From Sarcodiotheca gaudichaudii (Eukaryota; Rhodophyta; Florideophyceae; Gigartinales; Solieriaceae): a stretch of DNA of 64,000 bases. Positions 17,131-25,133 of the stretch are shown in pieces. The notes under the pieces were generated by a model. It did no database searches. It was given only the letters and a program-made list of their open reading frames with translations, and was not told the origin of the DNA. Every line of letters begins with the position of its first letter. Within the stretch, counting starts at the first letter, position 1. The stretch is from positions 682,001 to 746,000 of the forward strand of contig JAUKVZ010000001.1 of the NCBI GenBank assembly GCA_032355985.1, given 5' to 3'. The translations under genes and the position numbers were made by a program.

Positions 17131-18401
17131 TCAACGTCCTTCGCCGAAGCGCTTTCTTTGGGCGCTCCGACGATCAGGCGCGCGCTGCGCTCGAAGACGA
17201 CGTACATCCAGAACCACTCCAGCGTCACGAAGAGACGATTGCGAAAGCCGATCAGGAAGAAGATGTGCACCGTCGCCCAGAGGATCCACGCCAGCATTCC
17301 GCCGAACGTGCGGCCCCACAGTGACGCCACCGCTCGATTCCGCCCGATCGTCGCCAGCATGCCCTTGTCGCGATAGCGAAAGGGGGGTCGCCCGCTGTCG
17401 CCGCCCACGTCATTGCGGATGATCCTCGCAACGTGCTTTCCCATCTGCATCGCGCCGGGCGCCATGCCGGGAACCGTGCCCAGCTTCGCATCCGGCACAT
17501 GCGCCAGATCGCCCGCCACGAAGACATGCGGATGACCCTTCACACTCAGATCCGGCTGCACCTTCACGCGCCCCGATCGATCGAGTTCAGCCCCGAGCAT
17601 CGCGCCCAGGCCGGAAGCCAGCACACCCGCCGCCCAGAAAGCGCTTCGCGCCTCGATGCGCTCGCCGCCGGCGGTCACGCCTTGAGCGTCGATCTCCTCG
17701 ACAAGCGTCGACAGCCGCACATCAACGCCCAACTCCTGCAATGACTTCAGCGCCTTCCTTGACGCTTCCTCGGGAAACGCCGGCAGCACACGATCCTGAC
17801 CCTCAAAGAGAATCACGCGCGCCGACGCCGTGTCGATCGAGCGGAAGTCCCCCTTGATGGACTTCTTTGTGATCTCCGCCATCGCGCCGGCCAGCTCCAC
17901 GCCCGTCGGCCCCGCGCCGACGACGATGAATGTCAGCAGCGCTTCGCGTTCATCCTCATCACTCGTGCGCTCGGCCGCCTCAAAGGCCAGCAGAAAGCGC
18001 TTGCGCATATCAACCGCATCCTCGACCGTCTTGAGCCCCGGCGCGAAGGGCGCCCAGTCATCATGGCCGAAGTAGGAGTGCGTCACGCCTGTCGCGACGA
18101 TCAGGTAGTCATACGAAATCTCGCGATCGGCGACCGTCACGCGCTTCGCGTCGCAATCGATCCCCGTCACCTCGCCCAGCATCACCGCGACGTTCTTCTG
18201 CTTTCGCAGCACCCTCCTGATCGGCGCGGCGATATTCGCCGGCGAAAGCGCCGCCGTCGCCACCTGATACAGCAGAGGCTGAAACAGATGATGATTCCGT
18301 CGATCGATGAGTGTGATGTCCACCGGCGCGTGCGCAAGCGAACGAGCCGCCTGCAGACCGGCGAAACCGCCGCCGATGATCACCACGCGTGGGCGTGACA
18401 C
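17127..18401 (-). CDS. ndh: Type II NADH dehydrogenase (NDH-2)
   Basis: The 424-residue flavoprotein has an FAD-binding IIGGGFAGLQAARSL at the N-terminus, an NADH-binding VVGAGPTGVELAGAMAE near residue 170, the family element FWAAGV, and FVAGDLAHV for FAD. A C-terminal hydrophobic stretch (MLAWILWATVHIFFLIGF, about residues 365-385) gives peripheral membrane attachment. It oxidises NADH and reduces quinone without pumping protons, feeding the menaquinone pool suggested by ubiE. The start is GTG 18401, giving the canonical N-terminus; no shorter start retains the FAD loop. Confidence 0.93.
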   Translation of the reverse strand: MSRPRVVIIGGGFAGLQAARSLAHAPVDITLIDRRNHHLFQPLLYQVATAALSPANIAAPIRRVLRKQKNVAVMLGEVTGIDCDAKRVTVADREISYDYLIVATGVTHSYFGHDDWAPFAPGLKTVEDAVDMRKRFLLAFEAAERTSDEDEREALLTFIVVGAGPTGVELAGAMAEITKKSIKGDFRSIDTASARVILFEGQDRVLPAFPEEASRKALKSLQELGVDVRLSTLVEEIDAQGVTAGGERIEARSAFWAAGVLASGLGAMLGAELDRSGRVKVQPDLSVKGHPHVFVAGDLAHVPDAKLGTVPGMAPGAMQMGKHVARIIRNDVGGDSGRPPFRYRDKGMLATIGRNRAVASLWGRTFGGMLAWILWATVHIFFLIGFRNRLFVTLEWFWMYVVFERSARLIVGAPKESASAKDVD

Positions 18402-18484
18402 AGCCAGACTCTATCACCCCGAGCGGCCGTCGGACGCCGCCCGGTAGACTGGCCCGTTCACCCATCAATGGCAGGGGGCCTGAC

Positions 18485-18991
18485 ATGGATCTGCTCGATC
18501 GGCTGCTCGCTCACGACGCCTGGACGACACGGCGCCTGCTGGAGTTATGTCAAACTCAGCCGGATGCCGACCTCGACCGGGAGTTCGACCTGGGCCGCCG
18601 CACGCTTCGCGCCACCTTCCTCCACATCATCCGCAACATGGAGGCGTGGACCGATCTGATGAGCGGCCAGCCCATCCGCGAGGATCCGCGCTCACCTGAC
18701 TCCGCTCCAACGGCCGACGAACTCATCGCCCGCCTCGACGCCGCGGCAGAGGACCTGGCCAACCTCGCCATCTCCGTCCGCGAGGGAAACGGCTGGGACG
18801 AACGCTGGCTCGATACCGCAGACGATCCACCCCGCGAAAAGACCTACGGCGGCGCCATCGCCCACGTCATCACACACTCCATGCACCATCGCGCACAGAT
18901 CCTCTACATGATGCGCCGGCTGGGCATCGAGGATGTTCCGGAAGGGGATGTGCTGAGTTGGGAGAATCAGTTGGACGGAAACGCTGACTGA
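18485..18991 (+). CDS. DinB-family putative metal-dependent enzyme
   Basis: A 168-residue four-helix-bundle protein of the DinB/YfiT type. Histidines in LLAHDAWTTRRLL, ATFLHIIRNMEAW and the C-terminal ITHSMHHRAQILYMMRRLG fit the three-His metal site, and the last motif is the family hallmark. Members include thiol transferases (mycothiol- or bacillithiol-dependent) and DNA-damage-induced proteins; the function of this one is not clear. ATG 18485 was chosen because the sequence upstream of it does not resemble the family. It diverges from ndh over 83 bases and abuts the convergent VOC gene directly, with no gap. Confidence 0.88.
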   Translation: MDLLDRLLAHDAWTTRRLLELCQTQPDADLDREFDLGRRTLRATFLHIIRNMEAWTDLMSGQPIREDPRSPDSAPTADELIARLDAAAEDLANLAISVREGNGWDERWLDTADDPPREKTYGGAIAHVITHSMHHRAQILYMMRRLGIEDVPEGDVLSWENQLDGNAD

Positions 18992-19324
18992 CTACACCTT
19001 CGTCCACACGGCAAGCTCGTTGCCGCTCGGATCGATGAAGTGAAAGCGCTTCCCGCCGGGAAAGTCGAGCTCGCTGATGATCTCGGCGCCGGCGTCGGTG
19101 ACGGACTTCTTCGCCGCATCGAAATCATCCGTCACGAGAATGCACGTCGTCCCACCCCGCGGCGGCGCCTTGTCTTCCAGACGAAACCCGCCATCAAGCC
19201 CGGCCTTCGTGAACGACACATACTCCGGCCCCCAGTCCTGAAACTCCCAGCCGAACGCCTTGCCGTAGAAGGACTTCATGGCGTCCATGTTGGTCGAGGG
19301 GAATTCGATGTAGTCGATGTTCAT
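18992..19324 (-). CDS. VOC (glyoxalase/bleomycin resistance) family protein
   Basis: At 110 residues it is a single vicinal-oxygen-chelate module pair: MNIDYIEFPSTNMDAMKSFYGKAFGWEF at the N-terminus and FHFIDPSGNELAVWTKV at the C-terminus, the latter with the usual metal-binding Glu. Such small proteins may be lyases, dioxygenases or drug-binding proteins; substrate is not predictable from sequence. The gene abuts the convergent DinB gene with no intergenic base. There is no sign of truncation. Confidence 0.9.
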   Translation of the reverse strand: MNIDYIEFPSTNMDAMKSFYGKAFGWEFQDWGPEYVSFTKAGLDGGFRLEDKAPPRGGTTCILVTDDFDAAKKSVTDAGAEIISELDFPGGKRFHFIDPSGNELAVWTKV

Positions 19325-19432
19325 GTGTGTCTCCCGGATGTGCGCACGGAGTGTGCGCAGGGAGACAGCGTACCGGATTGGTTGAGTGAGTCGAGGGGGG
19401 CGTTCTTCGGTTGTCGAACTCGTTTGTGTTGT

Positions 19433-20257
19433 TCAGTCAGTCTCGACCAAGACAACTGCCTCGTTGACAGGCCGGAGGCCTGTGTTGCCTTCCGCGAACG
19501 TCCACCATTGGCCGTCAATCTGTTTGAGCATGACGATGATCACGCCGCGCGTCGTTTCATAAACGACGGTCGCAAGCCGAGACTGATCGAGATCTGCTTG
19601 ATCGAGTTTTTGGAAGTCATCGACCTTGACGGGTGACTTGTCAACGACGGTTTCTGCTGTGCGAATGATGTCGCCTCGGACTGCGGAGAGGCGGCCGGTC
19701 GCGTAACCCGTTGCGATAAACGAGCCATCAAGCTTTTTGAAAGTCAAACTGAGTCCAAGATCAATTCCTTCTCGCTCCAACTTGACGTCCTGTGTGCCTC
19801 GACTGGCCCCAAACATTCCGGGATTGTCTCCGACGTCAAATCCTTGCTTTCGCGTAACCGTGTCTTTCCATGGAATTGCAGCGATGACGCGCGGCTCGAC
19901 GATGAGCATCGCCTGATTCTCGTGCATGACAGTTGCGAAACGACCGAATCCAGCCAGAGCTTCCTGCGTCGATCGAATGGTGAGTTCTGAAAAGGCGTCC
20001 CTGTCGAATCTGTCAATGTTGTCGAGCGCGCCCGGTGTGATGATTGGCGCCTGCACATACACGGGCAGCAGTTCACGATCGCCAACGACTTTCACACCGG
20101 ATTTGACATCGATGAGTTCTCCGCTGAACTCGGTCCCGCTGTTGGCGCCACCGATCAACACGGTGCTTCCATAAGGCGACGTCCCGGATGCGCATCCGGA
20201 GAGCGCGGCAGCGACGATCAGGGCGCAGAATGCGACGACGGTTCTTGTGATGCTCAT
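19433..20257 (-). CDS. Hypothetical lipoprotein
   Basis: The 274-residue product has a lipoprotein signal (VVAFCALIVAAALSGC) with the lipobox cysteine near residue 21. I see no known domain. The mature part is a mixed alpha/beta-looking sequence with VIAAIPWKDTVTRKQGFDVG and DLGLSLTFKKLDGSFIATGYATGRL, which is reminiscent of envelope lipoproteins that act on surface assembly, but this is only an impression. ATG 20257 keeps the signal peptide at the N-terminus; an in-frame ATG at 20320 would bury it. It is divergent from the neighbouring membrane-protein gene. Confidence 0.7.
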   Translation of the reverse strand: MSITRTVVAFCALIVAAALSGCASGTSPYGSTVLIGGANSGTEFSGELIDVKSGVKVVGDRELLPVYVQAPIITPGALDNIDRFDRDAFSELTIRSTQEALAGFGRFATVMHENQAMLIVEPRVIAAIPWKDTVTRKQGFDVGDNPGMFGASRGTQDVKLEREGIDLGLSLTFKKLDGSFIATGYATGRLSAVRGDIIRTAETVVDKSPVKVDDFQKLDQADLDQSRLATVVYETTRGVIIVMLKQIDGQWWTFAEGNTGLRPVNEAVVLVETD

Positions 20258-20420
20258 GCTCGACAAGTCTCCCAGAGAGTTGCGAATCGATGCGGCCGCA
20301 AGCGGGCAGCAACGCGGCAACGTAGCGATAACGAGGGAGATTCCATATCCCCTGGTAGGGGAGGCGGATCAAAGCCAATAGGGGCGATACACTCATTCGA
20401 AGTGAATCACCGCTGCGTGG

Positions 20421-20939
20421 ATGTCGAAGGGTTCGACGCTTCCTAAACCGATGATTACGAACGGCAATTTGATGGGCCAAGAATCTGACCGCGAATCGGC
20501 TTGGGTCGACTACATAGAAAAGGAGCGCGAGAGGTACGAATCCGCGAACGTCAAGCTTCAAGAGAATATTGACAAGTGGCTACTCACCTTGTCCGGCGGC
20601 GGCATAGTTGTGGGGCTTGCGGTTGTACGACCCGATTCTCCACCCAACCGTTTCCTTTTGTACGTTGCGCTGTCGTGCTTTGTACTGTCAATACTCATTT
20701 CCGCTGGTGCTAAATTCTGGATGCGATCAAGAATCTGCAGTTACATGGATGAACTAGATCAGGTCCGAGATGGAGACCTGGATCCCGAAAAAGGCCAAGC
20801 TAGGCTCGCGCGCAGGTTTGAAGCGATAGAAGCGCACCTCAAGATCATTTGGGGATTGAATCTCGTCGCGCTAGCGAGTTGTATCGGCGGGGTCATCGCA
20901 CTAACGATTTATGGCCTCGAGGCGCTGTCGAAAGGATGA
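20421..20939 (+). CDS. Hypothetical membrane protein, three predicted helices
   Basis: A 172-residue protein with a charged, coiled-coil-like N-terminal segment (ESAWVDYIEKERERYESANVKLQENIDKW), then helices near residues 53-70 (LTLSGGGIVVGLAVV), 76-99 (NRFLLYVALSCFVLSILISAGAKFW) and 140-165 (IIWGLNLVALASCIGGVIALTIYGL). Codon use is visibly more A/T-tolerant than the neighbours (many TTT, ATA, CTA and GTA codons), which may mean transfer or lack of codon bias. ATG 20421 is the first start; ATG 20451 or 20472 are possible. I do not recognise a family. The downstream small gene overlaps it by ATGA. Confidence 0.65.
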   Translation: MSKGSTLPKPMITNGNLMGQESDRESAWVDYIEKERERYESANVKLQENIDKWLLTLSGGGIVVGLAVVRPDSPPNRFLLYVALSCFVLSILISAGAKFWMRSRICSYMDELDQVRDGDLDPEKGQARLARRFEAIEAHLKIIWGLNLVALASCIGGVIALTIYGLEALSKG

Positions 20940-21118
20940 TCGTGAATCTCGAGATTGACACACGAAAACTTGTCCGAGCTGAGGAAGAAAAGGTCGCGCC
21001 AGATATGCCTCGCCCTCAGCCATACAGGGCACCTAAAGAGACAAAGCCCAATCAACCGCAGCAAAGCCCGAGCGCTAAACCTGGCAAGAACCCGCCACCT
21101 CCGGCGAAGGGTCGCTGA
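20936..21118 (+). CDS. Small proline-rich hypothetical protein
   Basis: A 60-residue frame beginning with the ATG that overlaps the stop of the membrane-protein gene (ATGA), with an A-rich AAAGG just upstream. It has a basic/acidic start (MIVNLEIDTRKLVRAEEEKV) and then a Pro/Lys/Gln-rich unstructured tail (RPQPYRAPKETK, QSPSAKPGKNPPPPAKGR). It lacks a signal peptide or membrane helix. The overlap is the main argument that it is translated; as a low-complexity short frame, it could be spurious. Confidence 0.5.
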   Translation: MIVNLEIDTRKLVRAEEEKVAPDMPRPQPYRAPKETKPNQPQQSPSAKPGKNPPPPAKGR

Positions 21119-21223
21119 GGACACACCCCAAGCCCCATACCGCCGATAATGCATGTTATGTAAAACAGACCCCTGATCCTCTCAGGCCCTGTTCACTCCA
21201 TACATTCCCGGAACCCACTCGCC

Positions 21224-22711
21224 TTACGGCGACGCCGTCTCCAGCTTGCCCAGCAGCGGATGGATCCACTCTTCGTAGTGCTGCCAGCGGCCGACGGACT
21301 TCGTGTAGATCGGCTCGCGCACCTGCTCGTTGCTGGCCGTCACGGCGACGCGATCTGACTCGTAGTACTTCAGAGCCGCCGCATCCCATTCGACGCCCAG
21401 ATGCTGCGCCATGCGCTTGCTCTGGCCTTCGAGATCCTTGACGACATCCTCGTACTGCACCTCGATGATCACATCGTCGCCGAGGACGTGCTGCCAGTGG
21501 CGCATCAGGCGTTCGAGATCGTTGGCGTATGCCGCGAGATGCTCGAGGTCGTAGGCGAAGGCGTGCACGCCGACGAAGTTCTGGAAATAGCACGACAGGC
21601 AGGCGTCCCGCAGGTCGCGGCGGCACCAGATCACTTTCGCCTTCGGATACATCAGATTCACCAGGCCCAGATGCAGATAGTTGCGAGGCGTCTTATTCGT
21701 GATGCGCTTCGCCTCGGGATTGAGCTTCTGGATGTACGCCAGATACTGATCCGCCTGCTGCGTGAGCGATTCGGCCGTCAGGTTGTTGAGCCCTTCAGAA
21801 AGCTCCGGCAAAAGCAGCGCCTTGGCGGCATTCTCAAAGCCGGGAATCTCACCCCCGCCATGCACACCCGGCAGGCAGGACAGCACCTGCTCCGTCAGTG
21901 TCGAACCTGAACGCGGCAGGCCGACGATGAAGACGGGAACCTCCGACTGATTCGTCGAACGCGGCGCCTTCTCATGCCGCCCTTTCGTCCATTCGCTGAT
22001 GATCAGATCATGCAGATGCTGATTGCGCGCCGGCTCGAAGCCGTAGCGCCGCATCTTGTTGGCCTTGTCATAGGCCGCGAACGCATCCTCGTAACGCTCG
22101 ACCTTGTCCAGCACCTTGCCCAGTGAAAAGAGCAGCGTCGATCGCAACACCGGCGGCATGGACTGATCCGTCAGCCCGCGCATGATCAGCTCGACGGTGT
22201 CTTCATACCCCTCAAACTCCGGCGCGACCTTGGAATAGACCATCGCCAGCATGGGCTGAGGCTGAGCAGGATCGATCAGCGGCTTGAGCAGGTCATAGAC
22301 CTCCCGCCGCTTGCCCTGGACGAAGTAGAGATCAGCTTTACATAACTTCGCCTGAAGCAGATCAGGCGCTCGTTTGATCGCCTCATCAGCCGCGGCATGG
22401 GCGGCGTCGAGATCGGACAGCCGCAGTTCGAGCGCAGCAAGCTGGATGTACGGCGCCGGCGACTCCGGGCGCATCTCCATCGCCTGCGCAAGCGTCTTGC
22501 GCGCACTGTCGAAGTCGCCCGCATGAAGCTGCGCCGAGCCGAGCTTCTCGACCGTCTCCGGATCGCCCGGACGCATCGATAGCGCCTCGGTGTATAGCTC
22601 CGCAGCGCGCTTGAAGTTCCCCTGCCCGTACGCGCGATGGGCGTCGGCGATCACCAGATCGAAGTTCGCGCCCTTCATCCAGGCTGGCATGGCTGACTTC
22701 TCGGAACTCAT
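21224..22711 (-). CDS. TPR-sulfotransferase fusion protein (second copy)
   Basis: A 495-residue paralogue of the protein at 15661-17130. The N-terminal half carries TPR units (AYGQGNFKRAAELYTEALSM, SAQLHAGDFDSARKTLAQAM and others). The sulfotransferase half has the PAPS-binding loop FIVGLPRSGSTLTEQVL near residue 262 and RITNKTPRNYLHLG, KVIWCRRDLRDACLSCYFQ for the 3'-phosphate. It would sulfonate an unknown acceptor in the cytoplasm. The two copies differ in the PSB loop (MMRSGTTL versus LPRSGSTL), so they are diverged rather than recent duplicates. ATG 22711 follows GAGGAG at good spacing. Confidence 0.88.
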   Translation of the reverse strand: MSSEKSAMPAWMKGANFDLVIADAHRAYGQGNFKRAAELYTEALSMRPGDPETVEKLGSAQLHAGDFDSARKTLAQAMEMRPESPAPYIQLAALELRLSDLDAAHAAADEAIKRAPDLLQAKLCKADLYFVQGKRREVYDLLKPLIDPAQPQPMLAMVYSKVAPEFEGYEDTVELIMRGLTDQSMPPVLRSTLLFSLGKVLDKVERYEDAFAAYDKANKMRRYGFEPARNQHLHDLIISEWTKGRHEKAPRSTNQSEVPVFIVGLPRSGSTLTEQVLSCLPGVHGGGEIPGFENAAKALLLPELSEGLNNLTAESLTQQADQYLAYIQKLNPEAKRITNKTPRNYLHLGLVNLMYPKAKVIWCRRDLRDACLSCYFQNFVGVHAFAYDLEHLAAYANDLERLMRHWQHVLGDDVIIEVQYEDVVKDLEGQSKRMAQHLGVEWDAAALKYYESDRVAVTASNEQVREPIYTKSVGRWQHYEEWIHPLLGKLETASP

Positions 22712-22747
22712 GCGTCTCCTCTGCTCCCGGGCGCTTTCGCCCCCCTG

Positions 22748-23239
22748 CTATTCGCGCGGATCCTGATTCTTCACACCCGTTTCAGTCTGCTTGCGCCGAT
22801 GCTCGTGATACGCCTTGCGCGCTTCCGGCTTCGCGCCGCCAACGATCGTCGTCGCAAAGAGCGCCGCATTGATCGCGCCCGCCTTGCCCACGGCAAACGT
22901 CGCCACGGGCACACCCGCTGGCATCTGCACCATCGACAGCAGCGAATCCAGGCCGTCAAGCTTGGATTCCATCGGGCAGGCAAGCACAGGCAGCGCCGTT
23001 TTCGCCGCGGCCACACCTGCAAGATGCGCCGCTCCCCCTGCCGCCGCGATAAGCACCATCACGCCTCGCTCTTCCAGCGAGCTTGCGTACTCATCCAGCA
23101 GATCAGGCGTGCGATGCGCGGAGATCACGCGCACTTCATGGGGTATGCCCATGTCATCGAGCGTCTTTGAAGCATGCTCCATCACGGGCCAGTCGGACTT
23201 GGAGCCCATGATCACACTGACAAGCGGAGAATCAGCCAT
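22748..23239 (-). CDS. purE: N5-carboxyaminoimidazole ribonucleotide mutase PurE
   Basis: The 163-residue class I PurE shows the signature GSKSDWPVMEHA, SAHRTPDLL with the catalytic histidine, IAAAGGAAHLAG and PVATFAVGKAGAINAALFA. It interconverts N5-CAIR and CAIR in purine synthesis and normally works with PurK, which is not in the window. The gene lies 31 bases upstream of the sulfotransferase start and 30 after proS, so proS-purE-sulfotransferase could be a single transcript. Confidence 0.96.
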   Translation of the reverse strand: MADSPLVSVIMGSKSDWPVMEHASKTLDDMGIPHEVRVISAHRTPDLLDEYASSLEERGVMVLIAAAGGAAHLAGVAAAKTALPVLACPMESKLDGLDSLLSMVQMPAGVPVATFAVGKAGAINAALFATTIVGGAKPEARKAYHEHRRKQTETGVKNQDPRE

Positions 23240-23269
23240 CGTTGTCTCGTTCGCTCCTTGTGTGCGCTG

Positions 23270-25111
23270 CTACTGAAGCGCGTTGGTCACTTTGGTCACG
23301 ACGTCAGACAGCGGGACCAGATCTCCCCTGCCCTCGGCGCCGCGAATCTTGAACTCAATGCATCCCTCGGCCAGCGCCTTGTCGCCAATCGTCAGGCGCA
23401 CCGGCACACCGATGAGATCCGCATCCTTGAACTTCACACCCGGTCGCTCATCGCGATCATCAATCAACACGTCGAGGCCTTCAGCCTGCAGTTGTGCTGC
23501 GATGTCGCGCGCGTGATTCATGTGCTCGCCGTCGGTATCGACGCTCATCGGCGTGATGATCACGTGATACGGCGCGATGGCGGCAGGCCAGAGAATGCCA
23601 TCATCATCGTGGCTCATCTCAACGCAGGCGGCCATCGTGCGGCTCACGCCGATGCCGTAGCAGCCCATGATCACAGGCTTGCGCTCCTGCTTCTCGTCGA
23701 GAATCTCAAATCCCATCGCCTCGGAATACTTCGTGCCGAGTTTGAAGATGTGCCCGACTTCGATGCCGCGCTCTTCGATCAGCTGCGCAGAAGGATCACG
23801 CGGCGATGGATCGCCCGCCTTCGCATTTCGAATCGAAGCGATGCGCACCTTCGACGAATCGTCGAGCGCATCACCCATCTCGCGCCGCCAGTTGAAGTGC
23901 TTGACGTGATGATCAAACTCATCAGCGCCCGTCGCCCAGAACATGGGCTTGCCCTTGGCGATGTCCATCCCCGTCGCGGCGTCCGGATCGACAAGCACAA
24001 GCGTATTCGGCACGCTCAACGCCGCGCGCGGGCTGACATACCCGATCGCAAATCCTGCCTTTTTCGCCTCAGCGTCATCGGCCATCGCGATGCCGGCGCC
24101 CACTTCGTCCCGCACCTTGCCTTCGTTGACGTCCTGATCGCCCCGGACGACGGCGATCACCCAGCCGCCCCCCTGCTCCTCGTCGCGCGCAAAGACGATC
24201 GACTTGAGCATGTTCGGCGGCTTGACCTTCATGAACTTGCCGACTTCTTCGATGCCGGGCAGATCGGGTGTGTGCACCTTGTCGAGATCGCCGGTCGAAT
24301 CGCCATCAAAGCTGGCGCTGCGCGGGCCGATCTCGCACTTTTCCACGTTGGCCGCGTATCCGGTCGCGGGGCACTTGAGAATCGTGTCCTCGCCGGATTC
24401 GCAGTTGACCATGAACTCATGCGACGCCGAGCCGCCGATGGGCCCCGCTTCGGCTTCGACCACGCTGAAGTTCAGGCCGCAGCGCGTGAAGGTGTTCACA
24501 TACGCCGTATGCATGGCGTCGTAACCTTCGTTGAGGCCGCCGGGTCCTTCGATGGACATGTGGAAGGAGTAAGCATCCTTCATGATGAACTCGCGCCCGC
24601 GCAAGAGGCCGGAGCGCGGGCGAAACTCATCGCGAAACTTCGTCTGGATCTGATAGAGATTCAGCGGCAACTGCCTGTACGACGACACGCCGCTGGCCAT
24701 CAGCGATGTGATGATCTCCTCATGCGTCGGCGCCAGCGCGACGACGCGCCCGTGCCGATCGGTCACACGAAAAAGATTGTCGCCATAGTCCTCATCGCGC
24801 CCCGTCTGCGCCATCAGTTCGATGGGCTCAAGAGCGGGCATCAGCATCTCCGAGGCGCCCGCGGCGTCCATCTCCTCGCGAACGATGTCCGAGATCTTGC
24901 ACAGCACGCGCCAGCCCAGCGGCAGATAGTTGTAGATCCCCGCGCCGACGCGTCGGATGAATCCCGCGCGAACCAGCAGCCGATGGCTGGGCGCCTCGGC
25001 CTCGGCCGGCGCTTCCTTGGCCGTGGGAATCAACGTCCTGGACCAGTGGTGAACGACCCCTCTCGCGGGGGCGTGCCGCTGCGCTGCTGCGCTGGAATCG
25101 ATCGTGCTCAT
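23270..25111 (-). CDS. proS: Prolyl-tRNA synthetase (bacterial type)
   Basis: The 613-residue class II synthetase charges tRNA(Pro). Motif 1 lies in RRVGAGIYNYLPLGWRVL, the dimer and active-site motifs follow in LAPTHEEIITSL and FRDEFRPRSGLLRGREFIMKDAYSFH, and motif 3 is GCYGIGVSRTMAA. The middle third has the editing (INS) domain of bacterial-type ProRS that hydrolyses misacylated alanine, and a C-terminal anticodon-binding domain follows. ATG 25111 gives the family N-terminus; a longer in-frame start at 25195 would overlap typA. It lies 22 bases downstream of typA. Confidence 0.96.
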   Translation of the reverse strand: MSTIDSSAAAQRHAPARGVVHHWSRTLIPTAKEAPAEAEAPSHRLLVRAGFIRRVGAGIYNYLPLGWRVLCKISDIVREEMDAAGASEMLMPALEPIELMAQTGRDEDYGDNLFRVTDRHGRVVALAPTHEEIITSLMASGVSSYRQLPLNLYQIQTKFRDEFRPRSGLLRGREFIMKDAYSFHMSIEGPGGLNEGYDAMHTAYVNTFTRCGLNFSVVEAEAGPIGGSASHEFMVNCESGEDTILKCPATGYAANVEKCEIGPRSASFDGDSTGDLDKVHTPDLPGIEEVGKFMKVKPPNMLKSIVFARDEEQGGGWVIAVVRGDQDVNEGKVRDEVGAGIAMADDAEAKKAGFAIGYVSPRAALSVPNTLVLVDPDAATGMDIAKGKPMFWATGADEFDHHVKHFNWRREMGDALDDSSKVRIASIRNAKAGDPSPRDPSAQLIEERGIEVGHIFKLGTKYSEAMGFEILDEKQERKPVIMGCYGIGVSRTMAACVEMSHDDDGILWPAAIAPYHVIITPMSVDTDGEHMNHARDIAAQLQAEGLDVLIDDRDERPGVKFKDADLIGVPVRLTIGDKALAEGCIEFKIRGAEGRGDLVPLSDVVTKVTNALQ

Positions 25112-25133
25112 GGCACGGAGTGTAGCGAGCGCA

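Noticed and set aside
19335-19360. Terminator-like GCGCAC/GTGCGC hairpin before the VOC gene
   Set aside because: Only six base pairs with no T-run on either strand, and it is at the 5' side of the VOC gene.
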